Part shown: positions 1 through 9,255 of the stretch, one piece after another
Numbering within the stretch: the stretch's first letter is position 1
How the letters are laid out: each line of letters starts with the position of its first letter
NCBI RefSeq assembly: GCF_030816725.1
Contig: NZ_JAUSYG010000001.1
Span: forward strand, 3,286,001 to 3,350,000
Source of the DNA: Pseudarthrobacter defluvii
Lineage (GTDB): Bacteria; Actinomycetota; Actinomycetes; Actinomycetales; Micrococcaceae
Direction of reading: 5' to 3'
Length of the DNA: 64,000 nt
Position numbers and translations under genes: made by a program
Notes under the pieces: generated by a model
The model's input: only the letters and a program-made list of their open reading frames with translations
What the model was told of the DNA's origin: nothing
Databases searched by the model: none

Positions 1-1
1 C

Positions 2-514
2 TTCGCCACGCTGGCCACCTTCATGATTCCCTTCCAAGCGGTCATCACTCCGCTGTACCTGGTGCTGCACCAGATCGGCCTGACCAACAACCTCCTGGGC
101 CTGATGCTCGTCTACACCACCTTCAACCTGCCCTTCGGCATCTTCCTGATGCGGAACTCCTTTGCCGCCCTCCCGTCGAGCATCGAGGAAGCGGCCCTGG
201 TGGACGGGTGCGGGGTGCTGCGGGCGATGGTCCGGGTGCTGCTTCCGGTGGCCATCCCCGGGGTAATCAGCACAGCACTGTTCACCTTCTTCGCCTCGTG
301 GAACGAGTTTTTCGCAGCACTGATCCTGATGACGGACCAGTCCAAGTACACCCTTCCCGTTGCCTTGAACGTCCTTTCCAGCGGCACCTTTGGAACATTG
401 GACTGGGGAGCGCTGCAGGCCGGCGTCGCGGTGACCATCGTCCCCTGCATCGTCATCTACGTCCTGCTCCAGAAGTACTACGTGGGAGGCATGCTCACGG
501 GCGCGATGAAGTAG
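2..514 (+). CDS. Sugar ABC transporter permease, MalG type (5' end missing)
   Basis: These are the last 170 residues of an inner-membrane permease of a binding-protein-dependent carbohydrate importer; the start lies before the window. Hydrophobic helices are visible, and the EAA loop that docks on the ATPase is present (EEAALVDGCG followed by LPVAIPG, from about visible residue 62). The protein ends in KYYVGGMLTGAMK, the usual tail of MalG-type (CUT1) permeases. The partner permease and binding protein must lie upstream, outside the window, so the substrate cannot be named. The gene after it has its own ribosome site and an unrelated product, so this is probably the last transport gene of its operon. 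Confidence 0.9.
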   Translation, partial: FATLATFMIPFQAVITPLYLVLHQIGLTNNLLGLMLVYTTFNLPFGIFLMRNSFAALPSSIEEAALVDGCGVLRAMVRVLLPVAIPGVISTALFTFFASWNEFFAALILMTDQSKYTLPVALNVLSSGTFGTLDWGALQAGVAVTIVPCIVIYVLLQKYYVGGMLTGAMK

Positions 515-627
515 GGCCCCGGCAAGGGCAGAGGCGCCGGTACTGCCACGTCGCCCCGCAGGGTCCGTTGTAGCTCTGAAGGGCCGGGCGTAAACTCAGC
601 CCACCATCCATGCGGAGGCGAAAAGCC

Positions 628-1365
628 ATGAAGACCATCCGGACGCAGGCCCTCGAAGCGGAACACCACGCCACTCTCACTCCCGGCGAGGACGAGCGGT
701 TCTCCGGATACGGCGTGATGGGGCTGCCGTTCAGTTCCGGGTACGTCCTGGCCATGCGGCGCTTCCCCGTCACCAGCGTCGGTCCGGGGTACACCTCGGT
801 CTGGCTGCGCCGGCCCAGCGGTTCCTGGACCATCTATGCGGACGCAGCACCGGAGGTTTCCTGTGCCCGCTACTTCAGTGCCGCCCTCAACGAGGCCGTC
901 CAGTGCGACGTCCGCGTGGACTGGACCGGCGACACCTCGTTCACCGTCAGCATCGGCCGGGACGTGGACCTGACCTGGACCGTGGAGCTCGAGTCAACTC
1001 CTGTCACCGCGGCCATGAGCGCGGTCATGACGGCGCTTCCCAACAAGATCCTGTCGAACAAGGCACTCCTGAAAACCATGGGTTCCGCCGCCGGGCCCAT
1101 GCTCAGCGCGGGCCGCCTCGGACTGACGGGCAGCGTACCCAACAAACAGGGCTTCCGGGCCAAACCCCGGCGCATATGGTTTATCTCCCGCAGCACCGTA
1201 ACCCTCGGCGGCGAGGACCTGGGCCGCCCGCAGCCACTCCCGGTCCAGTCACGGCTGGGTGACTTCTGGATACCCCAGCGCGGCATCTTCGTGATCGGCG
1301 CCTCGTCCTTTGACCGCTTTGATCCCGCGGAGCACCTGCCTGCCACCGCCCGCCGTACCCCGTAG
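628..1365 (+). CDS. Hypothetical protein, 245 aa
   Basis: I do not recognise the family. The protein looks soluble, with no signal peptide or clear membrane helix. It has alternating beta-type segments (GYVLAMRRFPV, YTSVWLRRPSGSW, WTIYADAAPEV) and a W-rich central part. I chose ATG 628 because GGAGG at 614-618 sits nine bases before it; an ATG at 610 in the same frame lies upstream of that ribosome site. Codon use is like that of its neighbours. It follows the ABC permease by about 110 bases and may be a separate transcription unit. The long reading frames on the opposite strand here are shadows. Confidence 0.7.
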   Translation: MKTIRTQALEAEHHATLTPGEDERFSGYGVMGLPFSSGYVLAMRRFPVTSVGPGYTSVWLRRPSGSWTIYADAAPEVSCARYFSAALNEAVQCDVRVDWTGDTSFTVSIGRDVDLTWTVELESTPVTAAMSAVMTALPNKILSNKALLKTMGSAAGPMLSAGRLGLTGSVPNKQGFRAKPRRIWFISRSTVTLGGEDLGRPQPLPVQSRLGDFWIPQRGIFVIGASSFDRFDPAEHLPATARRTP

Positions 1366-1434
1366 GCTACCTCCGCCCCTTCAGTGGATGCGCGATGTCC
1401 ACGGCGGGCACCCTCTGCTTGCTAGGGTCTGCGT

Positions 1435-1959
1435 ATGGCATCCCATTCCCACTCCATGGACGACGTGATCAATGAACCTGAGCGCGTCCAGTTCGAGTTC
1501 TTCCTGGACGAGCACCGCGCCGCGCTCAACCAGTGCCTGGATGGGCTGACCGAAGAGCAGGCCAGACGCCGGCTGGTACCCTCCCGCACCACGCTGCTGG
1601 GCCTGGTGAAGCATGCCGCATTCGTGGAAAAGGTGTGGTTCGATGAGGCCTTCACCGGCCGTCCCCGCAGTGAGATCGGCATCCCGGCCACCCCGGATGA
1701 ATCGTTCATCCTCGACGACGGCGACACCGTCGCCTCGGTCCGGGCGGCCCACCTTGCAGCCTGCGCAGCATCCCGTGCCGCGGCTGCCCCTATAAGCCTG
1801 GACGATGCGGTGACCGGCAACCGGCGGGGACCTGTCCCGCTGCGCTGGGTCTACCTGCACATGCTTTGTGAGCTGGCGCAGCACTGCGGGCACGCGGACA
1901 TCCTTCGCGAGCAGATCCTGGCGGTGGAACGCGCGGACGCACGCCCCTCACGCCACTAG
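1435..1959 (+). CDS. DinB/DUF664 family protein (mycothiol-dependent type)
   Basis: This 174-residue protein has the four-helix DinB fold signature: an N-terminal helix with LVKHAAFVEKVWF, a PDESF/DDGDTVASV middle and the C-terminal histidine motif HMLCELAQHCGHADILREQ. In this superfamily three histidines bind a metal, and many actinobacterial members use mycothiol as the thiol cofactor. The reaction here is unknown. An alternative start is the ATG at 1456 (MDDVINEPE). The gene runs convergently into the LuxR-type regulator and overlaps its stop by 12 bases. Confidence 0.85.
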   Translation: MASHSHSMDDVINEPERVQFEFFLDEHRAALNQCLDGLTEEQARRRLVPSRTTLLGLVKHAAFVEKVWFDEAFTGRPRSEIGIPATPDESFILDDGDTVASVRAAHLAACAASRAAAAPISLDDAVTGNRRGPVPLRWVYLHMLCELAQHCGHADILREQILAVERADARPSRH

Positions 1960-2990
1960 CCGGGCCACCAGCTCCCCGCGGCTTCCGACCCCCACCTTTT
2001 CAAATACCGACTTCAGGTGGTCGTGCACGGTATGCGGGGAGATGAACAGGTGCCGGGCGATCTCCGCGGTGGAACTTCCGGTCAGCACCTCCAGGCAGAC
2101 CTCACGCTCCCGGGCAGTGACGCCAAACGCCATCAGCAGCAGGCCGGCCAGCTCATGGGTGGTGGCCGGTTCCACGGTGACCACCATCTGCTCCGGGTCA
2201 TCGCCGGTGATCAGCCGGCTGGCCTGCAGGATGACCCAGTTGTTGCCGGCGTCCCGCATCCTGGCCCTCGCCGTCCCGGATGCCGCCGCATGCGCCTGTG
2301 CCACCACCGCGTAGAGCGTCTGGTTGAAGCGGCCGGGCGCGGCATCCTCCACAGTGGGGAGCCAGGAGGCGGCGGCGGGCGTGGCCGCGCGCAGGTCTCC
2401 GTGCAGCCCGGCCAGGACAATGACGGGCCCGACGGCGGCCGGGCCCGTTGGGTGCGCCACGCGGACAAGCGCCCTGGTCGCCGCGGCCAGGGTTGCGGTC
2501 ACCGCGGCGAGGAACTCCACTTCCCGGTCCGTGAAGTCGGGGCCGCCCTCCCGGAAGATGCTGCCCACTCCCCAGCACGCCTCGTCCACCCGGAACGCGG
2601 CACGCAGCTCATGGTCCAGGCCCAGCGGCTTGAGCAGATCGTTGATCCGGACGCTGCGCATAACCTCCCGGTGCGGCGCATCCGAAATCCTGGCAACGGG
2701 GCGTGGGCGCCGCAGCAGCTCCACGAAGGTGTTGGGTTCCTGGCCCGTGTACTCCGACTGGGCAAACCGCAGGAAGTACTCCTCGAACTGGTGCTCTGCC
2801 ACCGCTGCCAGTTGGTAATGGAGGTCATCGCCATCGAGTCGGGGTCGACGCCGGCCCAGCACCCCTGCGCGAACGGCACCTCCCGCTGTACGACGGCGAG
2901 CGCGGAGGTGTAGAGGTCGGCCAGGTCCATCCCGGCGGCGGCCATGGCCGCAATCTCCCGCCGGGCACGCTCCGCGCGCTCCTCCCACAT
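1948..2990 (-). pseudogene. GAF-LuxR type transcriptional regulator, frameshifted
   Basis: The C-terminus is a clear LuxR/FixJ-type DNA-binding domain (LLLMAFGVTAREREVCLEVL ... TAEIARHLFISPHTVHDHLK). Before it lies a GAF-like sensor part. The natural N-terminus (MWEERAERARREIAAM ... CWAGVDPDSMAMTSITNW) is in a different frame from the rest (LAAVAEHQFEEYFLRFAQ ...). The two join near 2800-2825 if one base is missing, giving about 347 residues, the usual family length. The break may be a real mutation or a sequencing error. The start is uncertain: ATG 2990 has GGAGGT directly against it, and ATG 2945 is an alternative. It diverges from the NTF2-like gene at 3161, the usual pairing of regulator and target. 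Confidence 0.7.
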
Positions 2991-3023
2991 ACCTCCAGTA
3001 TCGTCCCGGCGGCCGGTGCGGCA

Positions 3024-3075
3024 ATCCCCCATTTCGGGGGTTTTCCCGCCCCGCTGAAACCCCTGGTGGGGGGAT
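3024..3075. promoter_or_regulatory. Inverted pair of C5-N-G4/5 operators in the luxR-NTF2 divergent promoter
   Basis: ATCCCCCATTTCGGGGGTTT at 3024-3043 and AAACCCCTGGTGGGGGGAT at 3057-3075 are the same element (ATCCCCC, 4-5 bases, GGGGTTT) in opposite orientation. Their centres are about 33 bases apart, near three helical turns. They lie between the two divergent genes and are likely binding sites for the neighbouring LuxR-type regulator. The assignment is inferred from position and symmetry. Confidence 0.5.
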
Positions 3076-3160
3076 CGCGGCGCTGCGTGCCGCCGTCGTA
3101 CTTTTCCTTCAGGGACACCGCGCACAAGGCGCGGCGTCCCCGGGATCACGGGAGGCAGCA

Positions 3161-3595
3161 ATGGGACAGGCAAGCGATGTGATGGACCGGCTGATGGCGG
3201 GCATGGAGGCAAAGGACAGGGAGGCCCTGGCCGGCTGCTTTGCCGTTGACGCGGTGATGGCGACTGCTGACCAGGGCGGCATCAGCGGCCGGGAGGCGAT
3301 CGCGGATTACTTCTTCCACTTCTGGGAGGCCATGCCGGACGTCAGGTACGAGCAGTCGGCCAGGCACGAGGCCGGTGACGTGGCCATCGTCGAGGGCTTT
3401 GTGGCCGGTTCGAACACGGGGCAGCTGAGCCTGCCCGGCGGCGGGACTCTGCCGCCCACGAGGAAACAGGTCCGGATCCGGAGTTGCGACGTGGCCACAG
3501 TGGAAGCGGGCGTGATCACCGGGTACCACGCCTATTTCGACCAGATGGAGCTCCTGGGACAGCTGGGGCTGCTCCCTGAACTGTCCAAACAGTAA
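3161..3595 (+). CDS. NTF2-like / SnoaL-type ester cyclase family protein
   Basis: This 144-residue protein follows the SnoaL/NTF2-like pattern: an N-terminal helix (MDRLMAGMEAKDREALAGCF), then DAVMATADQGGISGREAIADYF, a beta-sheet core, and the closing GVITGYHAYFDQMELLGQLGL typical of the ester-cyclase branch. Such small cone-shaped proteins isomerise or bind small molecules; the ligand is unknown. The start ATG 3161 is preceded by GGGAGG. It is divergent from the GAF-LuxR regulator and shares a promoter region with paired palindromes, so it is probably that regulator's target. Confidence 0.85.
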   Translation: MGQASDVMDRLMAGMEAKDREALAGCFAVDAVMATADQGGISGREAIADYFFHFWEAMPDVRYEQSARHEAGDVAIVEGFVAGSNTGQLSLPGGGTLPPTRKQVRIRSCDVATVEAGVITGYHAYFDQMELLGQLGLLPELSKQ

Positions 3596-3640
3596 GGGCG
3601 GCCCCGGCACGGCCTTCCGGCTGTGACGGAACCGCCCCTT
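3594..3640. terminator. Bidirectional hairpin between NTF2-like gene and ppsA
   Basis: AAGGGCGG (3594-3601) pairs with CCGCCCCTT (3632-3640) around a GC-rich loop, in the gap between two convergent genes. No T-run is needed for actinobacterial terminators, so the position supports the call. Confidence 0.5.
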
Positions 3641-3659
3641 GTCACCTACTGGTTACTGG

Positions 3660-6092
3660 TCAGGCTGCACCGGCGGCGGCAACAGCCACACCGCCGGAGA
3701 CCTCGTTGGCGGCGTCGTCGGACGCCCCGGCCAGCCGGATCCAGGTGTCCACCACAGTGTCTGGGTTGAGGGAAACGGAGTTGACGCCTTCCTGCACCAG
3801 CCATTCGGCGAAGTCGGGGTGGTCGCTGGGGCCCTGGCCGCAGATGCCCACGTACTTTTCCCGGGCCCGGCAGGCCTTGATGGCCATGCTGAGCAGCTTC
3901 TTCACAGCCGCATCCCGCTCGTCGAAGCTGTTGGCCACGATGGCAGAGTCCCGGTCCAGGCCCAGGGTCAGCTGGGTCATGTCGTTGGAGCCGATGGAGA
4001 AACCGTCGAAGTACTCCAGGAACTCGTCGGCGAGCAGCGCGTTGGATGGCAGCTCGCACATCATGATCACCTCGAGGCCGTTCTCGCCGCGGCGCAGCCC
4101 GTTCTCGGCGAGCAGTTCAATGACGCCCTGCGCCTCGTCCAGCGTCCGCACAAACGGGATCATCAGCTTGACGTTGGTCAGGCCCATCTCGTTGCGCACG
4201 AAGGACAGGGCTTCACACTCAAGGTCGAAGCAGTCACGGAAGGACGGCTCCAGGTAGCGGGACGCGCCGCGGAACCCGATCATCGGGTTCTCTTCGTGCG
4301 GCTCGTACGCCGGGCCACCGATCAGGTTGGCGTACTCGTTGGACTTGAAATCGGACATGCGCACGATCACCGGTTCCGGCGCGAACGCTGCGGCGATGGT
4401 GGCCACGCCTTCGGCCAGCCGCTTGATGTAGTAGTCGCGGGGGCTGTCGTAGGCGCTGATCCGCTCCCGGATCTCGGCGGCCACGTCTTCGGGCTGGCTG
4501 TCCAGGTTCAGCAGGGCCTTGGGGTGGATGCCGATCTGCCGGTTGATGATGAACTCCAGCCGCGCCAGCCCCACGCCGTGGTTGGGCAGCTGGGCGAAGG
4601 TGAAGGCCTGCTCCGGGGTGCCGACGTTCATCATGACCTTCACCGGCGCCTCAGGCATCTGCGTGATGCCGGTTTCCTCAACACTGAAGTCCAGCAGGCC
4701 CTGGTAGATGGTGCCGGTCTCGCCGTCGGCGCAGGAGACAGTGACCTCCTGGCCATCGGACAACGAGTCAGTGGCGTTGCCGGTGCCCACGACGGCGGGA
4801 ATCCCCAGTTCGCGGGCGATGATGGCGGCGTGGCAGGTACGGCCGCCGCGGTTGGTGACGATGGCGGAGGCCCGCTTCATGATGGGTTCCCAGTCGGGGT
4901 CCGTCATGTCGGCCACCAGGACGTCGCCGGTCTGGAAGGAGGCCATCTGGTCGATGGCGGTGAGGATCCGGACCTTGCCGGCGCCGATCCGCTGGCCGAT
5001 GGCACGGCCTTCCACCAGCACGGGCCCGCTTTCGTTCAGGCGGAACCGGCTCATGCTGCCGGGGGCCCGGCGGGACTGCACGGTTTCCGGACGTGCCTGC
5101 AGGATGTACAGGCCGCCGTCGATCCCGTCCTTGCCCCACTCAATGTCCATGGGACGGCCGTAGTGCTTCTCGATGGCGACGGCGTGGCGTGCAAGCTGCT
5201 CCACGTCGTCGTCCGTCAGGCTGAAGCGCGAGCGCAGGGAGTCCTCCACCGGGACGAAATCGATGGTGCGGCCGATTTCGCTGCTGTTGGTGTACGTCAT
5301 CTGCAAGGCCTTCTCGCCCAGGCCGCGCTTGAGGATCGCCGGGCGGCCGGCCTCCAGGGCGGGCTTGTAGACGTAGAACTCGTCCGGGTTCACGGCACCC
5401 TGCACGACGGCTTCGCCCAGGCCGTAGGAGGAGGTGACGAACACGGCGTCCTGGAAGCCGGACTCGGTGTCCATGGTGAACATGACACCGGACGCACCGA
5501 CGTCGGAACGCACCATGCGCTGGATGCCGGCGGACAGTGCCACCTCGGCGTGCTCGAACTTGTGGTGCACGCGGTAGGCGATGGCGCGGTCGTTGTAGAG
5601 GGAGGCGAAGACGTCCTTGATGGCCTGCAGGATGTTCTCGATCCCGCGGACGTTCAGGAAGGTTTCCTGCTGCCCGGCGAAGGAGGCATCGGGAAGGTCC
5701 TCCGCGGTGGCGCTGGACCGTACCGCCCAGGACAGGTCGGCGGAGCCGGCGTGCTTGTCCACCAGCTGCTGGTACGCCTCGCGGACCTGCGCCTCGAAGT
5801 CCGGCAGGAAGGGGGTATCGCGGACCAGGGAGCGGATTTCCTGGCCGGCGGCGGCCAGGGCCGTCACGTCATCCGTGTCCAGTCCCACCAGCCGGTCGGC
5901 AATCTTCTGGTCCAGGCCGGAATCGGACAGGAACCTGCGGTACGCGTCCGCCGTGGTGGCGAACCCGTCCGGAACCTGGACGCCGGCCGAGGTCAGGTTC
6001 TGCACCATCTCGCCCAGGGAGGCGTTCTTGCCGCCCACCTTGTCCAGGTCCTTGAGTCCAAGTTCAGAGAACCACAGAACGTCAGTCGTCAT
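3660..6092 (-). CDS. ppsA: Phosphoenolpyruvate synthase (pyruvate, water dikinase)
   Basis: This 810-residue cytoplasmic enzyme makes PEP from pyruvate, ATP and water. The N-terminal ATP-grasp half starts at [17 protein letters not shown]. The swivelling phosphohistidine domain carries [17 protein letters not shown], with the His at about residue 420. The C-terminal PEP/pyruvate domain has [15 protein letters not shown] and the Cys of [15 protein letters not shown] at about residue 751. Length and motif spacing match E. coli PpsA. The gene for its regulatory kinase lies just upstream on the same strand, and the lactate genes follow, so the likely role is gluconeogenesis from lactate or pyruvate. 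An 835-codon frame on the opposite strand is a shadow. Confidence 0.97.
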   Translation of the reverse strand: MTTDVLWFSELGLKDLDKVGGKNASLGEMVQNLTSAGVQVPDGFATTADAYRRFLSDSGLDQKIADRLVGLDTDDVTALAAAGQEIRSLVRDTPFLPDFEAQVREAYQQLVDKHAGSADLSWAVRSSATAEDLPDASFAGQQETFLNVRGIENILQAIKDVFASLYNDRAIAYRVHHKFEHAEVALSAGIQRMVRSDVGASGVMFTMDTESGFQDAVFVTSSYGLGEAVVQGAVNPDEFYVYKPALEAGRPAILKRGLGEKALQMTYTNSSEIGRTIDFVPVEDSLRSRFSLTDDDVEQLARHAVAIEKHYGRPMDIEWGKDGIDGGLYILQARPETVQSRRAPGSMSRFRLNESGPVLVEGRAIGQRIGAGKVRILTAIDQMASFQTGDVLVADMTDPDWEPIMKRASAIVTNRGGRTCHAAIIARELGIPAVVGTGNATDSLSDGQEVTVSCADGETGTIYQGLLDFSVEETGITQMPEAPVKVMMNVGTPEQAFTFAQLPNHGVGLARLEFIINRQIGIHPKALLNLDSQPEDVAAEIRERISAYDSPRDYYIKRLAEGVATIAAAFAPEPVIVRMSDFKSNEYANLIGGPAYEPHEENPMIGFRGASRYLEPSFRDCFDLECEALSFVRNEMGLTNVKLMIPFVRTLDEAQGVIELLAENGLRRGENGLEVIMMCELPSNALLADEFLEYFDGFSIGSNDMTQLTLGLDRDSAIVANSFDERDAAVKKLLSMAIKACRAREKYVGICGQGPSDHPDFAEWLVQEGVNSVSLNPDTVVDTWIRLAGASDDAANEVSGGVAVAAAGAA

Positions 6093-6238
6093 GTTTACTG
6101 CTCCTTTGCAGAGGGTGGCGTAGGCATCGCCGGCCGCGCACGGTAGTGCCGGCCGGAAGAAAGATCCAGCTAACAGTTTCAGGTCTTCAGCGGACTTTCC
6201 ACATGATGTGCGCTACGCCACGTTTGTGAAATTCCGGG

Positions 6239-7057
6239 CTAGTGCTTGAGGTTCATCCGCTGCAGGATGGTGGCCGCCATCTCCTCCACGGAGACGGTGG
6301 CCGAGTTCAGGTACGGAATGCGGTGCGAGACGTACAGCTGCTCGGCGCTGCGCAGCTCAAAACCGCACTGCCGCAGCGACGCATACGGGGAGCTGGGCCG
6401 CCGTTCGGTCCGGATCTGGCTGAGGCGCAGCGGGTTGGAGGACAGGCCGAAACACTTCGATACGAAAGGCCGCAGCGGCTTGGGCAGCCCGTCGTGCTGG
6501 AAGTCTTCGTCCACCAGTGGAAAGTTTGCGGCGAAGATCCCGTGCTGGAGCGCCAGATACATGGTGGTGGGCGTCTTGCCGCACCGGGACGGGGCCACCA
6601 GGATCACCTGGGCCTTCTCCAGCGCACGCAGGCTCTGCCCGTCGTCGTGCTCCATCGCGTACTCCACCGCCGCCATCCGGGACTGGTAGCGCGCGGCGTT
6701 CCCTAGCCCGTGCGCGCGGCCCGGTTCGCCGCTGGCCGGTGCCCCCAGCGCCTGTTCCAGGACTCCCACGTGCGTACCGATCAGGTCCACGATGACGCCC
6801 TTGCAGCCGCCCAGGATCTGGCGTATTTCGCTGCTGACGGCGGTGGAAAAGACCAGCGGCTGCGGCCCGGTGGCAGCAAGGCCGTCGATGGTACGCACCA
6901 CGGACCGGGCCTGTTCAGCCGTGGTGATGAAGGGGATGGTGACGCGGTCGAAGTTGTCCACGGGGAACTGCGTCAGCAGCGTATTCCCCAGGGTTTCCGC
7001 GGTGATGCCGGTGCTGTCCGACAGGAAGTAGACAGGCCGTAGAGCAGCAGTGGTCAT
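6239..7057 (-). CDS. ppsR: PEP synthase regulatory kinase/pyrophosphorylase (DUF299)
   Basis: This 272-residue protein belongs to the DUF299 family. It ADP-dependently phosphorylates a threonine next to the catalytic His of PEP synthase or PPDK, and reverses this with phosphate. The N-terminus (YFLSDSTGITAETLGNTLLTQFP) and the P-loop-like VAPSRCGKTPT at about residues 152-162 are diagnostic. The target motif GGRTCHA with its Thr is present in the ppsA product downstream, about 150 bases away on the same strand. It probably switches PEP synthase off when pyruvate is not being used for gluconeogenesis. Confidence 0.95.
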   Translation of the reverse strand: MTTAALRPVYFLSDSTGITAETLGNTLLTQFPVDNFDRVTIPFITTAEQARSVVRTIDGLAATGPQPLVFSTAVSSEIRQILGGCKGVIVDLIGTHVGVLEQALGAPASGEPGRAHGLGNAARYQSRMAAVEYAMEHDDGQSLRALEKAQVILVAPSRCGKTPTTMYLALQHGIFAANFPLVDEDFQHDGLPKPLRPFVSKCFGLSSNPLRLSQIRTERRPSSPYASLRQCGFELRSAEQLYVSHRIPYLNSATVSVEEMAATILQRMNLKH

Positions 7058-7066
7058 GGGATGACT

Positions 7067-7699
7067 CTAGCGGGCAATGATGACGTCAAGCCTGCGCGGT
7101 CCATGGACGCCCTCCACGCGTTCGAGCTCGATGTCGCTGGTGGCACTCGGCCCGCTGATCATCGTGATGGGCCGGGTCCCGTCGATCCGGCCCAGCGCCT
7201 CGGGCAGGATCCCGGTGATATCGGCGGCCTTCACCACGCAGATATGGTGGTCCGGGACCAGGCTGATGGCGCGGCGGCCCTGGTTGGCGCTGCCGTCCAG
7301 GATGATGGTTCCCGTCTCGGCGACCGCCACGGCGCTGCCGGTCACCACGGCATCGATACCATCGAGCTCGGCGACGCTGAGCGGTGCCGCCGGAGAGTCG
7401 ACGCGGCGGCGGGACCCGCCGTCGTCGCCGGTTCCTGCCAGCCACCCGGCGTCGAACCCTTCGGGCACGACGAAACTGCGCGCCCCGTCAAGGAGCGACG
7501 CAATCCGTGCGGGCACCTCTGTTTCCGGAACCACCGCCACCTGCGCTTTGTAGTCCACCAGCCGGTCCACCAGGAGCTCGATCAGTGCGTCCATGTCCAG
7601 TTCCGATGCTGCCCGGTATTCCCGCGGAATCTGCGGCGCCTGCGGGCTGTCTTGCAATGCTGCCCTGATCCGGGAGAGGATGTCTTCGCGTGCGGTCAT
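7067..7699 (-). CDS. lutC: Lactate utilisation protein C (LUD domain)
   Basis: This is a 210-residue LUD-domain protein, one of three subunits of the LutABC complex that oxidises L-lactate to pyruvate. The body shows the family pattern: VVPEGFDAGWL, DAVVTGSAVAVAETGTIILDG and RAISLVPDHHICVV. I chose ATG 7699 (MTAREDILSRIRAAL) because it overlaps the lutB stop as ATGA, which indicates coupled translation; a frame extending further upstream is an artefact. It is the last gene of the lutABC operon and ends ten bases before the start of the ppsR gene. Confidence 0.95.
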   Translation of the reverse strand: MTAREDILSRIRAALQDSPQAPQIPREYRAASELDMDALIELLVDRLVDYKAQVAVVPETEVPARIASLLDGARSFVVPEGFDAGWLAGTGDDGGSRRRVDSPAAPLSVAELDGIDAVVTGSAVAVAETGTIILDGSANQGRRAISLVPDHHICVVKAADITGILPEALGRIDGTRPITMISGPSATSDIELERVEGVHGPRRLDVIIAR

Positions 7700-9255
7700 T
7701 GCGGGGTTTCCTTCGTGTCTGGGGACAGCGTGCGGGACGGACCGGCCTCCGGTGTGCCGGGCGTGCCGGGTGCGCCGCCGGCGTTCCGGTGTTCCTTGGC
7801 CCACCAGTCCCGGAACGACTGCGCCGGGGGCGCCGGGATGTCACGGCTTTGGGTCCAGCCGGCGGCGATGCCGGGCAGCTTGGTGATCTTCCTGTCCGGC
7901 CCTGCGGCCAGTCGGCCCAGCGGCAGCCCCTTCTCCACCAGGCCCAGGCGTTTGCCGGAGGACAAAGCCCAGGATGCGGCTTTCATGCCCACATCCATCT
8001 GGCTGGGGACCTTCTTCTTTCCGCGCTTGCTGTCCACATCCACGCTGCGCAGGTGCACCAGGATGTCCGGGATGTTGATTTTGACGGGGCAGGCATCGTA
8101 GCAGGCACCGCAGAGGGAGGAGGCGTACGGCAGCGAGTTGTTTTCCTCCGCCTCGATGCCGGTGAGCAGCGGGGAAAGGATCGCGCCGATGGGGCCCGGG
8201 TAGGTGGAGCCGTAGGCGTGGCCGCCCGTGCGCTCGTATACCGGGCAGACGTTCATGCAGGCGCTGCAGCGGATGCAGTGCAGGGCGGAGCGGCCCATTT
8301 CATCGGCGAGCGCGGCGCTGCGGCCGTTGTCCAGGAGCACCAGGTGCACGTTCTGCGGCCCGTCGCCCTCCGTTACTCCGGTCCACAGGGAGGTGTACGG
8401 GTTCATCCGCTCCCCGGTGGAAGAACGCGGGAGCAGCTGCATGAACACTTCCAGGTCCTGCCAGGTGGGCAGCAGCTTCTCGATGCCCATCACCGTGATC
8501 AGCGTTTCCGGAAGCGTGAGGCACATGCGGCCGTTGCCTTCGGATTCCACGACTGCCAGGGTGCCGGAGTCGGCAAGGGCGAAGTTGGCCCCGGACACGG
8601 CCACCTTCGCCGTGAGGAACTTCCGGCGCAGGTGCTCGCGGGCAGCCATGGCCAGGACGGAGGGATCGTCGGTCAGCGCAGGATCGGCACCGGGCATTTC
8701 GCGGAGGAAGATGTCCCGGATTTCGGTGCGGTTCTTGTGGATGGCGGGTACCAGGATGTGGCTGGGCTTGTCGTGGTCCAGCTGGACGATGAGCTCGGCG
8801 AGATCGGTTTCGAAGGCCCCGATGCCCTGCTCCTCGAGGTACTCATTGAGCCCGATTTCCTGGGTGGCCATGGACTTGATCTTGACCACTTCGGTTTCGC
8901 CGGTGTCCCGGACCAGTCCGGCCACGATTTCGTTGGCTTCCCGGGCGTCGCGGGCCCAGTGGATCACGCCGCCGCGTGCGGTGAAGTTCGTTTCGAACTC
9001 CTCCAGGAGCTCGGGCAGCCTGGCCATCACCGCCTGCTTGATGGCGGACCCCGCGTCGCGGAGCTGTTCCCAGTCGGGCAGTTCGGCGACCACGGCCTGG
9101 CGCTTGTCGCGGATGGTGTGGGTGGCATGGCCGAGGTTGGCGCGCAACTGCGCGTTGCCCAGTTCACGGTGCGCCGCCGTGGGGAAGGACTCCCCGGCGA
9201 ACAGGTTGCCCGAGCCGAAGGCGGGCAGGGCGGGCATTCCCAGGAAGGTGGTCAT
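7696..9255 (-). CDS. lutB: Lactate utilisation iron-sulfur protein B
   Basis: This 519-residue subunit has a LUD domain in its first half (IHWARDAREANEIVAGLV, TGETEVVKIKSMATQEIGL) and two ferredoxin-type 4Fe-4S motifs, HCIRCSACMNVCPVYE and SLCGACYDACPVKINIP. The C-terminal region is the usual DUF3390-like extension (about 100 residues). It carries electrons from lactate oxidation. It overlaps lutA upstream and lutC downstream by four bases each (ATGA). The real start is ATG 9255 (MTTFLGMPALPAFG); the frame is open further upstream but there lies over lutA. Confidence 0.95.
   Translation of the reverse strand: MTTFLGMPALPAFGSGNLFAGESFPTAAHRELGNAQLRANLGHATHTIRDKRQAVVAELPDWEQLRDAGSAIKQAVMARLPELLEEFETNFTARGGVIHWARDAREANEIVAGLVRDTGETEVVKIKSMATQEIGLNEYLEEQGIGAFETDLAELIVQLDHDKPSHILVPAIHKNRTEIRDIFLREMPGADPALTDDPSVLAMAAREHLRRKFLTAKVAVSGANFALADSGTLAVVESEGNGRMCLTLPETLITVMGIEKLLPTWQDLEVFMQLLPRSSTGERMNPYTSLWTGVTEGDGPQNVHLVLLDNGRSAALADEMGRSALHCIRCSACMNVCPVYERTGGHAYGSTYPGPIGAILSPLLTGIEAEENNSLPYASSLCGACYDACPVKINIPDILVHLRSVDVDSKRGKKKVPSQMDVGMKAASWALSSGKRLGLVEKGLPLGRLAAGPDRKITKLPGIAAGWTQSRDIPAPPAQSFRDWWAKEHRNAGGAPGTPGTPEAGPSRTLSPDTKETPQ

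Noticed and set aside
3639..6146. 835-codon open frame on the plus strand opposite ppsA
   Set aside because: It mirrors the codons of ppsA, has no recognisable domain and lacks a ribosome site. High-GC genes commonly produce such antisense frames.
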